64,000 nucleotides of DNA from WLWS01 sp965243105. GTDB taxonomy: Bacteria > Pseudomonadota > Gammaproteobacteria > Eutrophobiales > Eutrophobiaceae. Both the position numbers and the translations under genes were made by a program. How positions within the stretch are numbered: position 1 is the first letter of the stretch; the number at the start of each line of letters is the position of its first letter. The stretch is taken from positions 1 through 64,000 of the forward strand of contig CBDEUC010000002.1 of NCBI GenBank assembly GCA_965243105.1, given 5' to 3'. Positions 45,234 through 53,709 of the stretch are shown here, piece by piece. The notes below the pieces were generated by a model. The model had not been told where the DNA came from. It did not search any database and was given only the letters and a program-made list of their open reading frames with translations.

Positions 45234-45289
45234 TATTAGTACCTGAGTAAATTTGTAATACCAAATTAAACATAGAGGCTAGACAAACG

Positions 45290-45970
45290 ATGAAAATTTT
45301 CAAATCTACTTCAATCGGACTTGCACTGCTGGTTTTTGCGGGCATGGTACAGGCTTTGCCGTATGGCACCTACCACCTGAGCAACCATCCAGACGGATCA
45401 ATGGCACCACCGCCTTATGGTCTGAGACTGGATAATTTCATTGGTTCAGACGACTATACCTTTGATTTCAACCATACACAGAGCAGCATGAGCATGAGCT
45501 GGGACGGCACGGTCCTGAGAATCTTTGGTACTATTTTTGGCGGGCACGATACTGGCGGCAGCTACGGCGCGACCGACCTGTTTGACGTGGACTTTTCCTA
45601 CAGCACTACGCCTTTCGGCAGCATCACGGATAACCACGCTGGACCGATGAGCCTGACTATCAACACACCGACTTCTGGCGGCATGGGCACCACGGGCGCT
45701 GGTTCTATTACAAATGGAACTACTACCTGGCTGCTGAGAGACAAGGCCAACGGTGCTGGTAACATTTTCAACCTTGAAAGTGGACACCGTAACTTCCCTG
45801 GTCTCTCCGGTTGGGGCTGGCTGCAACATGATGGCGGTTCCGGTGGATCTAACTGGAGCAGCTGTCCGACCTGTGACTGGCTTTTCACAGTGCCGGAGCC
45901 AACAGGATTATTGCTACTTGGCATGGGTCTGCTGGGCTTTGGTCTGAGACGCGGAGCAAAAATAGCCTAA
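45290..45970 (+). CDS. PEP-CTERM sorting-domain protein
   Basis: This is a 226-residue exported protein, the likely exosortase substrate. A signal peptide covers about residues 1-22 (...MVQA-LP). The mature part is Gly/Ser/Thr-rich with two neighbouring Cys (CPTCDW). The C-terminal sorting signal is VPEPTGLLLLGMGLLGFGLRR from residue 201, with the Pro-Glu-Pro, hydrophobic helix and basic end. It is transcribed from the sigma-54 promoter and ends in a terminator. Its biological role is unknown; related short proteins act in floc or biofilm matrix. Confidence 0.92.
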   Translation: MKIFKSTSIGLALLVFAGMVQALPYGTYHLSNHPDGSMAPPPYGLRLDNFIGSDDYTFDFNHTQSSMSMSWDGTVLRIFGTIFGGHDTGGSYGATDLFDVDFSYSTTPFGSITDNHAGPMSLTINTPTSGGMGTTGAGSITNGTTTWLLRDKANGAGNIFNLESGHRNFPGLSGWGWLQHDGGSGGSNWSSCPTCDWLFTVPEPTGLLLLGMGLLGFGLRRGAKIA

Positions 45971-46053
45971 GGCTTTTAACCTGCGATTGTGCAGGTTTAC
46001 GGTTGAGGTATCTACAAGTTCCACAACCGATTAACCAACTAACCTCTATGTAA

Positions 46054-46090
46054 AACCCGTCAGGAGCTTCGCCCCTGGCGGGTTTTTTTT
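46054..46090 (+). terminator. Rho-independent terminator of the PEP-CTERM gene
   Basis: The stem pairs AACCCG/CGGGTT with CAGG/CCTG inside and a TTCG-type loop, followed directly by eight T. This is a strong intrinsic terminator. Confidence 0.88.
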
Positions 46091-46147
46091 ATCCCGGGTT
46101 CGGGTTTATCTAATTACGTTCACCGCTCCGTCAAATCTCTGGGTGAC

Positions 46148-46156
46148 TGGTATAAT
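46148..46156 (+). promoter_or_regulatory. Extended -10 promoter of the FkbM gene
   Basis: TGGTATAAT is a perfect extended -10 element (TGnTATAAT). The ATG at 46163 lies only six bases after it, at the expected transcription start, so the mRNA may be leaderless. Confidence 0.6.
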
Positions 46157-46162
46157 ATAAAT

Positions 46163-46972
46163 ATGCAAGTCTTCCTTGAAAAAATCTTCAAATTTGTATT
46201 TCAATCAAATGACTTTCGCGGCAGGATTTGGCTCCTGAGCTGCCTGCAAAATATCACGCGACGGTCCCTGTTTATAAAGTCTGTTTATGGCTTTGACATA
46301 AGGGCCAACTTCCTCGATACGACCTGGAAACTTGCATGTAAGGGTTACCCTGATTCCAGGGTTGCCGATGAGATCACCAAAATTGAGCCTGGTCACTGTT
46401 TCATTGACGTTGGTGCAAACCTAGGAGTTTTTTCCCTGCTGGCGGCGGAAAATCTGGAGGCAAATGGATTAGTTGTTGCTTTTGAGCCGAATCCGCTAGT
46501 ATTTGAAGACCTCGTGATGAATTTCAACCGCAATAAACCTGCATGTCATTATCAGTTGCTTAACATGGGTATTGCAGAAGATACATCGATAGTTGGATTT
46601 GAGTCTCCAGATTTTCATTCAGGCAAGGGTAAGATATCATTTGATACAGGGGCCGCGAGCAGAACCCTGGTGACTTCTCCTACGAAAATGGTGTTTCTCT
46701 CTGAGGCAATTGGAGAGAGACAGATCACCTTGAAGATTGATGTGGAAGGTGCTGAATACCTGGTGGCTAAGTCAATCCTGGAGAGCGGGTTACTGCCCAA
46801 AATACAAAAAGTCATCGTCGAAATTGATCAGTCTTATTTACATTCTTTCGGGACGACACGGGATGAGCTGTATGGTTTTTTCGAAACAAAAGGTTTTGTG
46901 CCGACATACAACGAAGATAAAAAACATTTCGACGAAGTGTTTATACACCGGTCTCAGTTTAATTCGTCGTGA
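46163..46972 (+). CDS. FkbM-family methyltransferase
   Basis: This is a 269-residue SAM-dependent methyltransferase. Motif I is HCFIDVGANLGVFSLLAAEN (about residues 77-96), then VVAFEPNPLVFEDL and the hallmark ITLKIDVEGAEYLVAKSILE. It resembles enzymes that O-methylate sugar residues. It lies between the PEP-CTERM gene's terminator and manC, with 65 bp to manC. No ATG follows near the start, so the ATG next to the -10 element is the best choice. Confidence 0.87.
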   Translation: MQVFLEKIFKFVFQSNDFRGRIWLLSCLQNITRRSLFIKSVYGFDIRANFLDTTWKLACKGYPDSRVADEITKIEPGHCFIDVGANLGVFSLLAAENLEANGLVVAFEPNPLVFEDLVMNFNRNKPACHYQLLNMGIAEDTSIVGFESPDFHSGKGKISFDTGAASRTLVTSPTKMVFLSEAIGERQITLKIDVEGAEYLVAKSILESGLLPKIQKVIVEIDQSYLHSFGTTRDELYGFFETKGFVPTYNEDKKHFDEVFIHRSQFNSS

Positions 46973-47037
46973 GAGAATTGATTGAAAGACCAGTTGTTCC
47001 AACTCTGAATTCAACTTAAACAAGTAATTTATTAATT

Positions 47038-48468
47038 ATGAGCCTGTGTCCTGTAATACTTGCTGGTGGTAGCGGAACACGCCTGTGGCCGCTATCCCGC
47101 CAGCACTTTCCCAAGCAATTTATCAGCATGTTCGGCGACAGTTCTATGCTTCAGCAAACCATGTTAAGGCTGGAACAGGATGGCCTTGGCATCAGCGTGA
47201 GCCCCACCCAGGTTATTTGTAATGAAGTTCATCGTTTCCTCGTCGTCGAGCAGGCACGCGCTATTGGTCATCCACTTCAGCAGGTGGTTCTTGAGCCGGT
47301 TGGCAGAAATACCGCTCCTGCCCTTACCGTATCAGCACTTTCCCAGGGCAATAACGAGGACGCGGTGCTGCTTATGATGCCGGCTGACCATCTGATAAAG
47401 AACAATAAAATTTTTCGAAACTGTATTCAAAGTGCCTACCAGGAGGCCCAAAAAGGAGCTGTAGTTACCTTTGGGATTAGACCGGATCGACCGGAGACTG
47501 GATATGGTTACATCGAATGCAGTGAGGCATCGACAGAACTGGCGGATATTGTCAGTTTCAAGGAAAAGCCGCAATTGGAAGCCGCTGAAAAATACCTGGC
47601 AGAGGGAAACTACCTGTGGAACAGCGGCCTGTTTATGATGAAGTCGTCACTCTGGCTGGATCTGATCCGCGAGGCGAATCCCGAAATCCTGGATTGTTGC
47701 AGTAAGGCCATTGAGAATGGAAAGGAAGATGGTGATTTTTTTCGTCTTGATGAGCCTGCTTTTTCTTCCTGCCCGTCGGATTCGATTGACTACGCGGTCA
47801 TGGAGGGTATTGGAGATCACTCCTACGCGCGGGCCAGGGTGATAGCCATGGACGCCGGTTGGTCTGACATAGGCTCCTGGGATTCGGTATGGGAAGAAAG
47901 TGATAAAGACGAAAATGGTAATGCAAGTAGCGGTGACGTCTTGCTTGATGCTACAAAGAACACCCTTGTAAAGGCAGGAAAACGTCTTGTATCGCTGGTC
48001 GGTGTCAACGACCTGGTCGTAGTAGATACGCCGGACGCAGTCATGATTGCAGATAAAAACTATTCCCAGGAAGTTAAAAACCTGGTGGATACCTTGAAGT
48101 CGACCGGCAGGGAAGAATATGAAAATCATAGCCAGGTTTTCCGACCGTGGGGAAGTTATGAGACTCTCGAAATGGGAATTGGCTTCCAGGTAAAGCGAAT
48201 TGTGGTCAATCCAGGTAAACGATTGTCGCTGCAACTGCATCATAAACGCTCAGAACACTGGGTAGTTGTAGATGGTATCGGCACAGTAACGCTGGATGAT
48301 AAAGAGTTTGAACTTGGCGCAAATGAATCGACCTATATCCCCGTGGAAAGCAAACATCGGCTGGAAAACAAAACAAGCAAACCTCTCACTATTATAGAAG
48401 TGCAAGTCGGTAGTTATCTTGGTGAAGACGACATTGTTCGTTTTGATGATGATTTTGGAAGAGCCTGA
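47038..48468 (+). CDS. manC: Mannose-1-phosphate guanylyltransferase / mannose-6-phosphate isomerase
   Basis: This is a 476-residue bifunctional type II enzyme that makes GDP-mannose. The nucleotidyltransferase domain has the signature PVILAGGSGTRLWPLSRQ with FPKQF (residues 5-28). FVEKP appears as SFKEKPQLE and the WNSGLFMM motif is present. The C-terminal cupin domain (FRPWGSYETLE..., QLHHKRSEHWVVVDG, about 365-470) is the isomerase part. It supplies mannose-derived donors for the polysaccharide. Confidence 0.93.
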   Translation: MSLCPVILAGGSGTRLWPLSRQHFPKQFISMFGDSSMLQQTMLRLEQDGLGISVSPTQVICNEVHRFLVVEQARAIGHPLQQVVLEPVGRNTAPALTVSALSQGNNEDAVLLMMPADHLIKNNKIFRNCIQSAYQEAQKGAVVTFGIRPDRPETGYGYIECSEASTELADIVSFKEKPQLEAAEKYLAEGNYLWNSGLFMMKSSLWLDLIREANPEILDCCSKAIENGKEDGDFFRLDEPAFSSCPSDSIDYAVMEGIGDHSYARARVIAMDAGWSDIGSWDSVWEESDKDENGNASSGDVLLDATKNTLVKAGKRLVSLVGVNDLVVVDTPDAVMIADKNYSQEVKNLVDTLKSTGREEYENHSQVFRPWGSYETLEMGIGFQVKRIVVNPGKRLSLQLHHKRSEHWVVVDGIGTVTLDDKEFELGANESTYIPVESKHRLENKTSKPLTIIEVQVGSYLGEDDIVRFDDDFGRA

Positions 48469-48488
48469 TTCTTCCTGAATGGGAAAAT

Positions 48489-48564
<76 letters not shown>

Positions 48565-48714
48565 AGGTATACGCCTGGCAGTATTATTGCCAGGAAAAAT
48601 CACGGCAAAACCATGCCAGCTAATCGTTTTATAGGGTATTGCCATGCCCCTTGCAAGAACCTTTGCTGTTATTACCAGTCATACTGAGGAATTTACCGAT
48701 ATTGAACCGCTAAA

Positions 48715-49683
48715 ATGCACGATACGTTGCCACTGCTTGAGCATACGGATTTCCCCCCCATAGGTCGTATCTCCATAGATACCCTGCAAATAAATATTGG
48801 TCTCAAGTGCAACCAGGCCTGTTTACATTGCCACGTTAACGCCAATCCCTATCGCAGGGAAAAAATGAGCCGGGAGACACTCGAGGTCGTGCTGGGGTTT
48901 TTACAGAAACAGCGGGTCCAGGCTCTTGATATCACGGGAGGTGCGCCTGAATTACACCCGGATTTTCGTAGCCTCGTATCAGATGCACGGGCCCTTGGTG
49001 TTCACGTCATAGACCGTTGCAACCTGACAATTCTCGAGGAAGCGGGGCAGGAGGACCTGGGTGAATTCCTGGCAGAAATGAAAGTGGAAATAATCGCCTC
49101 CTTGCCTTGCTATACCCAGGATAACGTAGACAACCAGCGTGGCGATGGCGTATTTGAATCCAGCATACGGGCACTGAAGCACCTCAATAGCCTGGGCTAT
49201 GGTCGTGATGACCCAGGCATGGTATTGAACCTGGTTTATAATCCACAGGGACCCAGCCTGCCTCCACCACAGCAACAGCTTGAGCAGGATTACAAGAGAG
49301 AACTGATGGAAAATTTTGGAGTTACTTTTGACAGGCTTTTCAGCCTCGCGAATATGCCAATAAACAGGTTTGGAAGCACCCTGGTGAGCCAGGGAAAATT
49401 TGACGATTACATGGGTCTATTGCGCGCATCACATGATGAGAGAAACATTCCTCAACTTATGTGCCGTACTATGCTGAGCGTAGATTGGCAGGGGCGCGTG
49501 TACGACTGTGACTTTAACCAGATGCTCGGGCTTCACATTGAAGACGCTGAGAATAAGCCGGTCTACCTCGCGGATATCATTGATGAGGGAATGAAGCAGG
49601 ACAGCATCAGGGTCAAGGATCATTGCTACGCCTGTACCGCAGGTCAGGGCAGCAGCTGTGGTGGAGCGTTAAATGGCCGCTGA
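48715..49683 (+). CDS. arsS: Radical SAM enzyme, arsenosugar biosynthesis ArsS-like
   Basis: This is a 322-residue radical SAM/Cys-rich protein. The [4Fe-4S] cysteines are C32, C36 and C39 in LKCNQACLHCHVNANP. The ITGGAPELHPDF and IDRCNLTIL motifs are characteristic of the ArsS family. The Cys-rich C terminus (MCRTMLSVD, HCYACTAGQGSSCGGAL) completes it. Related enzymes attach the 5'-deoxyadenosyl group to dimethylarsenic in arsenosugar biosynthesis. It overlaps the next gene by 11 bp. No ArsM methyltransferase is present in this window, so the pathway step is inferred. Confidence 0.9.
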   Translation: MHDTLPLLEHTDFPPIGRISIDTLQINIGLKCNQACLHCHVNANPYRREKMSRETLEVVLGFLQKQRVQALDITGGAPELHPDFRSLVSDARALGVHVIDRCNLTILEEAGQEDLGEFLAEMKVEIIASLPCYTQDNVDNQRGDGVFESSIRALKHLNSLGYGRDDPGMVLNLVYNPQGPSLPPPQQQLEQDYKRELMENFGVTFDRLFSLANMPINRFGSTLVSQGKFDDYMGLLRASHDERNIPQLMCRTMLSVDWQGRVYDCDFNQMLGLHIEDAENKPVYLADIIDEGMKQDSIRVKDHCYACTAGQGSSCGGALNGR

Positions 49684-50359
49684 TGCACGCAAGATATCAA
49701 TTATTATTCCGTGCCTTGATGAAGCAGCGCGTATCAGGCGCTGCCTGGATCAATTGCAGGAATTCCGGGTTGCGGGGCACGAAGTTGTCGTCGTGGACGG
49801 TGGTAGTAAAGATGATACCGTGGAACTTTGCAAGGGACTCGCTGACCGGACTATACAAAGTGCCAGGGGGCGCGCGCAGCAGCTGAATGCAGGTTCGAAA
49901 GTTGCAAGTGGAGATGTACTGCTTTTTCTGCATGCTGACACCAGCTTACCCGGTGATGCCCTCTCAAGCCTGGAGCAGTTAGCACAGGGACCGGTTTGCT
50001 GGGGAAGGTTTGACGTCAGGCTTTCAGGCCGACACTTCATGTTCAGGATTATCGAGACCCTGATGAACTTTCGTTCACACATTACCGGGGTCGCGACGGG
50101 AGACCAGGCCATTTTCATTTTTTCAAGTCTCTACCAGCAGGTGGGTGGTTTTCCAGATATCGCACTCATGGAAGATATAAGTATCTGTTCAAGACTGAGG
50201 AAGGTTAGCTGGCCGGTACGTATTAAGTCCCGGGTGATCACCTCGAGTCGTCGCTGGGAGAATGGCGGGATTTTCAGGACCATGATGCTGATGCATGTAT
50301 TACGCTTACGCTTTGCGCTTGGTGCTGACCCCGCAAAACTGGCAAAAGCCTATGAGTAA
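49673..50359 (+). CDS. Arsenosugar-cluster glycosyltransferase, GT2 (TIGR04283 type)
   Basis: This is a 228-residue GT2. The start ISIIIPCLDEAARIRRCL, VVDGGSKDDTVEL, and LLFLHADTSLPGDAL (D-T/D-A-D type site) are typical, as is GVATGDQAIFIFSSLYQQVGGF. This family is nearly always encoded with ArsS-type radical SAM genes. It overlaps arsS by 11 bp and the next gene by 8 bp, so the three form one operon. The sugar acceptor is unknown. Confidence 0.88.
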   Translation: MAADARKISIIIPCLDEAARIRRCLDQLQEFRVAGHEVVVVDGGSKDDTVELCKGLADRTIQSARGRAQQLNAGSKVASGDVLLFLHADTSLPGDALSSLEQLAQGPVCWGRFDVRLSGRHFMFRIIETLMNFRSHITGVATGDQAIFIFSSLYQQVGGFPDIALMEDISICSRLRKVSWPVRIKSRVITSSRRWENGGIFRTMMLMHVLRLRFALGADPAKLAKAYE

Positions 50360-51026
50360 GCAGGGCGTGCTACTGTCGATTTTTACCCGTGTGCCTGCCG
50401 CAGGACAGGTAAAGACGCGCTTAATCCCCGCACTGGGAGTCGAGGGTGCCACCGAATTGTACTCGGCGATGCTTAACAGGACCCTGCAGGTAGCCCGGGC
50501 ATCGAGCGCTGACGAAATCGAGCTGTGTTGCACACCGGTGAATAGCCATTCCTCTATCCTGGAACTGGTGGATAAATACAGGTTGGCTACATCAGTTCAG
50601 CACGGTCGAGATCTCGGCGAGCGGATGCACAATACGGTGAGGGAAGGGATGGCAAGCCATGCTGCGGTCATCATACTCGGCTGCGATGTTCCGTCAGTCG
50701 AGGTAAAAGATATTGACCGGGCGGTAGAGGAGCTTGAATCGGGCATGGATGCGGTACTTGGCCCGGCCCTTGATGGCGGATATTACCTCATTGGTCTTCG
50801 TCAGCCCTGCACTTACCTGTTTGAGAACATTCAATGGGGCAGTAATAGCGTGATGGATACCACGCGTTCCCGCTTGCGCGAACGGGGAATGAATTGGAGA
50901 GAGCTACCGGCATACAGGGATATTGACAATAAGGAGGACCTGGCAAGCCTGGAAAAACACGAGGACCTTCACGCCATTATCAAGAACCACGCATTGACTT
51001 CAAAGCGGGTGAAATCTACAGCTTAA
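50352..51026 (+). CDS. Arsenosugar-cluster nucleotidyl/glycosyltransferase (TIGR04282 type)
   Basis: This is a 224-residue GT-A-like protein of the DUF2064 family, from ATG 50352. The start LLSIFTRVPAAGQVKTRLIP is diagnostic (T-R-x-P-x-x-G-x-x-K-T-R-L). VIILGCDVPSV is the metal site and AVLGPALDGGYYLIGL the sugar-binding region. It is always associated with ArsS-type loci. It overlaps the preceding GT2 gene by 8 bp and the convergent PilZ gene by 4 bp. Confidence 0.88.
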   Translation: MSKQGVLLSIFTRVPAAGQVKTRLIPALGVEGATELYSAMLNRTLQVARASSADEIELCCTPVNSHSSILELVDKYRLATSVQHGRDLGERMHNTVREGMASHAAVIILGCDVPSVEVKDIDRAVEELESGMDAVLGPALDGGYYLIGLRQPCTYLFENIQWGSNSVMDTTRSRLRERGMNWRELPAYRDIDNKEDLASLEKHEDLHAIIKNHALTSKRVKSTA

Positions 51027-51811
51027 TTCAGCTCGTCAGTACGCTTTAACTTCTTGATATTCTCACGTTCCAGCTTGGCGATAAATCGTGAGAGTTCATG
51101 CCGATCTGAAGCGGACAACTGGATAAAACGCGCTCCGACGCGAACTGATTGAGAGGTATCGTGTGTCTCTATCCTTGATACCTCCAGGGAGCAGACAACC
51201 TTTTTACCTTCAGGGGTATGGATGATGCAGGTAGGAATTTCATCCCCAACTTCGATGTTGCCCGGCATGGGTGTATTGATCCTCGCACTGATTCCACCAA
51301 GGGAAATATCGCGCAGTTCTGCGTGTAGCAACACATCTTCAAGGGTGGATAGTGCCACGGGTATCGAGGTACTGATACCGACGCCGACACGAAAACTTGC
51401 GCGGCGTTGGTAGTAGAATAGTGATGAAGGATAGCTAACCTTGTAGTATTCAACGCCTTCCTGTTCAGCAATCGCCAGTATTTCCACGCCAAACCCCAGT
51501 TCAATGCCGTTGAGTTGTGTATCAATCCTCAGCTTGCTGTTCACGAGGGGAACCTTGATCTCATGCCGTGGATATAGTTCATCAATCACGAGATAATTTC
51601 TTTCCTGGTTAATTTCCAGGAGCATGCTGCCAAAAGACTTTTCATTGTTACCAAGCCTTATGGACAGGAGAGTATGGTTTTTATTGAGTTTTTTCAGCAG
51701 GCTTTCTATTTCCGCGCGGGACTCGACGCGGAAACTTGTGCTTTGCACAGGCATTGTGAAACCTGGACTCGAATCGTCCTTGTCATCAGAGATATCTACA
51801 ACGCTATTCAT
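51023..51811 (-). CDS. YcgR-like PilZ domain flagellar brake protein
   Basis: This is a 262-residue protein with an N-terminal YcgR-type domain (about residues 20-125) and a PilZ domain. The c-di-GMP site is complete: R-R-x-x-x-R in YQRRASFRVGVG and D-x-S-x-G-G in RDISLGGISARI. YcgR proteins slow the flagellar motor at high c-di-GMP. It follows flgN by 41 bp on the minus strand and may share its promoter. It ends against the arsenosugar gene. Confidence 0.88.
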   Translation of the reverse strand: MNSVVDISDDKDDSSPGFTMPVQSTSFRVESRAEIESLLKKLNKNHTLLSIRLGNNEKSFGSMLLEINQERNYLVIDELYPRHEIKVPLVNSKLRIDTQLNGIELGFGVEILAIAEQEGVEYYKVSYPSSLFYYQRRASFRVGVGISTSIPVALSTLEDVLLHAELRDISLGGISARINTPMPGNIEVGDEIPTCIIHTPEGKKVVCSLEVSRIETHDTSQSVRVGARFIQLSASDRHELSRFIAKLERENIKKLKRTDELN

Positions 51812-51852
51812 CTTTTCTTGCCGGGCTGATTCGGTTTTACGAATTATTTAAA

Positions 51853-52296
51853 CTAGATCTTTGCGAATATTTGATTGGTCCTGTGATCGGTATTTTCGCC
51901 GCGCTTGTCGTACAACTCCGGGTCGCCGTTGGAGTTACCCAGCATGATTGCCAGTAATCGCTGGTTGAACTGTCGACTTAGTTCAATTATTCCGCCGTTT
52001 ACGAGGTTTGCGTCCCTGCAACAACCAAGGATGCTGCCGAGTTTTTCCCTGAACAATTGCCTGATTTCCACTTGTAGATCTTCGCTGGCCCGGGATTCCG
52101 ACTGTTTCCTGGCGATTTCAAGATCCTGTAGTTTCTCGATGAGCGATTGCTTGCTTTTCGTGACATCATCTAGCTCGTCAAAGCGACGCGCGGCCAGGGC
52201 AGCCTGTTCCTTGCCCAGTATTTCAAGTAAGTCACGGGCGACGGCTGAATATTCATCCAGCAGGCCGCCAATATTTTTATCATGGGATGGGTTCAT
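51853..52296 (-). CDS. flgN: Flagellar export chaperone FlgN
   Basis: This is a 147-residue helical protein. It opens with long amphipathic helices (LLDEYSAVARDLLEILGKEQ) typical of FlgN, which keeps FlgK and FlgL soluble and delivers them to the export gate. The C-terminal region holds the partner-binding helix (GIIELSRQFNQRLLAIML). It lies 6 bp after flgM, forming the flgMN unit. The fold is mostly coiled-coil and the identification rests on position and pattern. Confidence 0.85.
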   Translation of the reverse strand: MNPSHDKNIGGLLDEYSAVARDLLEILGKEQAALAARRFDELDDVTKSKQSLIEKLQDLEIARKQSESRASEDLQVEIRQLFREKLGSILGCCRDANLVNGGIIELSRQFNQRLLAIMLGNSNGDPELYDKRGENTDHRTNQIFAKI

Positions 52297-52302
52297 TAGT
52301 TT

Positions 52303-52620
52303 TTATTCAGACTTGCTGGATAACAGGCTCTCTATCTCAGCCATTTTTTCAGCGGCTTTTCCCGAATCAACCTTGAAGGTTCCATCTGCAATAGCCTTCT
52401 TTACACTTTCCACTTTTTGCGTGTCGACGACGGGTTGGCTGGCAATTTTAGCTTCCAGCTTTTGAAGTTTTGCCGCGGTATCGGTAAGGCTGACTTCCTG
52501 GGCGGCAGCTGACGTCGCGCTCTTGTCCCTGTCAGCCGGATTATCACCGGTTTCCGATGTTTGATTTTTAACCAGTTGTTGAACAACTGGATGCTGTGTC
52601 CCTTTTACTTCATTTATCAT
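52303..52620 (-). CDS. flgM: Anti-sigma-28 factor FlgM
   Basis: This is a 105-residue protein that binds and inhibits FliA until the hook is finished, then is exported. The N-terminal half is disordered (rich in D, S, A, T). The C-terminal FliA-binding half shows EVSLTDTAAKLQKLEAKI and VESVKKAIADGTFKVDSGK, matching the family. It is preceded by a sigma-28-type promoter (52653-52680), as expected for feedback control. It is followed by flgN. Confidence 0.9.
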   Translation of the reverse strand: MINEVKGTQHPVVQQLVKNQTSETGDNPADRDKSATSAAAQEVSLTDTAAKLQKLEAKIASQPVVDTQKVESVKKAIADGTFKVDSGKAAEKMAEIESLLSSKSE

Positions 52621-52652
52621 GTTCTAACCTCAAGTTTAAGCATACTTTCCTG

Positions 52653-52680
52653 TTATCGGCGCCTGTCTCCCAATACTTTA
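52653..52680 (-). promoter_or_regulatory. Sigma-28 (FliA) promoter of flgMN
   Basis: On the minus strand, TAAA (52680-52677) and a perfect GCCGATAA (52660-52653) flank 16 bases; the standard spacing from TAAA is 15. The position, 33 bp upstream of the flgM ATG, suits flgM autoregulation. Confidence 0.75.
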
Positions 52681-52699
52681 GGAGAATATAAGTATCTAA

Positions 52700-53419
52700 T
52701 TAATAAACATAAATAGTTGCATCGCGAGTGACAATACCTTCCACAACCCGTTTTGAATGTCGATTCCTGGCCTTGATTCGATCACCCACAGCGCCATCCG
52801 TCAGGGCCTCTCCGGTTGAGCGTACTTCAAAATTATCCAGTTTAGCCAGTAGCGTAATTTTCTGGCCCCGCTTGATCACGGTCGGTGCCTTGAGATATGT
52901 CGATAAAAGCGCCTGTCCCATCTGTAAGGGTCTGCGCGTGACAAAGCCAATCGCCTTCTCCTCCTGTAAAAGGTAGCCACCACCGAGGCGACTGACCTCT
53001 CTCCGTTGCATCTCAACACCAGCATCATCCAGTACTTCACCCTGTGCCATGGGACGAGCGGCTACCGCGATTTCCTTGAAGATCCTGATACTGACAGGAA
53101 CATGTAAGGACCAGGGTTGTTCACCTTCACAGCTGACAGAAACAATAATGCTATGGGAGAGCTTGCCCGCATAGGGTAGCTGGGCCTTGAGCGGGCTTGT
53201 GCACGAGGCCAGGTTCAAGCGTGGATCAAGCTTGTTAGACTCGACGACCACCTCGTTATTGTCCTGCTGCACGTGGGCACGAACATATTCTTGTGCAAGC
53301 TGGCGTATCTCATCGAGCGGGTGACGTGTTGCCGCTGTTAATACGCTGCTGGTTAACAGGTATTGTAGAAGGAGCAGAATTTTTACCTGGAATCTCATCT
53401 TTCTAAGCCATAAGTACAT
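52700..53419 (-). CDS. flgA: Flagellar basal body P-ring chaperone FlgA
   Basis: This is a 239-residue periplasmic protein with a signal peptide. The SAF domain is visible in the second half (VAARPMAQGEVLDDAGVEM, KAPTVIKRGQKITLLAKL, DGAVGDRIKARN), as in FlgA and Flp pilus CpaB. It helps FlgI assemble the P ring. ATG 53419 is used; ATG 53398 (MRFQVKILLLL...) gives a more standard signal peptide. A sigma-54 motif lies just upstream. It is divergent from flgB. Confidence 0.88.
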   Translation of the reverse strand: MYLWLRKMRFQVKILLLLQYLLTSSVLTAATRHPLDEIRQLAQEYVRAHVQQDNNEVVVESNKLDPRLNLASCTSPLKAQLPYAGKLSHSIIVSVSCEGEQPWSLHVPVSIRIFKEIAVAARPMAQGEVLDDAGVEMQRREVSRLGGGYLLQEEKAIGFVTRRPLQMGQALLSTYLKAPTVIKRGQKITLLAKLDNFEVRSTGEALTDGAVGDRIKARNRHSKRVVEGIVTRDATIYVY

Positions 53420-53444
53420 TCAATATTCAGTCAGGTATCTCGAA

Positions 53445-53458
53445 GCAATTACTGTGCC
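53445..53458 (-). promoter_or_regulatory. Sigma-54 promoter of flgA
   Basis: Read on the minus strand, AGGCACA-GTAA-TTGCT has GG (53458-53457) and GC (53446-53445) ten bases apart, matching the -24/-12 pattern except for the first T. The start would be about 53433, just upstream of the flgA start codons. Confidence 0.68.
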
Positions 53459-53514
53459 TCTTTTGAAACAGGCGTGGTGTTTTCAGCACTCAGCATCAAG
53501 AGCTGTACCTGAAA

Positions 53515-53528
53515 CGGCTTTACAGCCG
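53515..53528. repeat. Short inverted repeat in flgA/flgB spacer
   Basis: CGGCT (53515-53519) and AGCCG (53524-53528) are separated by four bases. The site is about 82-95 bp from the predicted flgA start and may bind an activator. Confidence 0.4.
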
Positions 53529-53592
53529 GGTGAAACGCAGGCCCACCGGACTAAAAGCGCCAGGAGTTAATTTGTACTTCAGCCAGGCCGGT

Positions 53593-53607
53593 AGGCAATT
53601 ATTGCCT
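53593..53607. promoter_or_regulatory. 15-bp palindrome, candidate FlrC/FleR-type site
   Basis: AGGCAAT and ATTGCCT are separated by a single T. It lies about 114-128 bp upstream of the predicted flgB start, the usual distance for a sigma-54 activator such as FlrC or FleR. No consensus was checked. Confidence 0.5.
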
Positions 53608-53695
53608 GCAATGTTTGCCGATTTGTCCTCACTTAAAATGTCGTGTTCATAAAAATAAACACAATATCAGTCACTTAATAGCCAGCCCGGGTATT

Positions 53696-53709
53696 GGCAT
53701 AGCTTCTGC
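53696..53709 (+). promoter_or_regulatory. Sigma-54 promoter of the flgB operon
   Basis: TTGGCATA-GCTT-CTGCAT has GG (53696-53697) and GC (53708-53709) separated by exactly ten bases. Transcription would start near 53721, 27 bp before the flgB ATG. Sigma-54 control of flgB operons is known in Vibrio and Pseudomonas. Confidence 0.72.

Larger units (their letters stand above)
44687..45289. other. Regulatory spacer between PrsT and PEP-CTERM genes
   Basis: This 603-bp divergent spacer holds no supported gene. It contains a 12-bp perfect palindrome (44819-44830), two longer inverted repeats (45119-45150 and 45157-45174) and a sigma-54 promoter (45218-45233) that reads into the PEP-CTERM gene. No clear promoter was found for the PrsT side. 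Confidence 0.7.
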
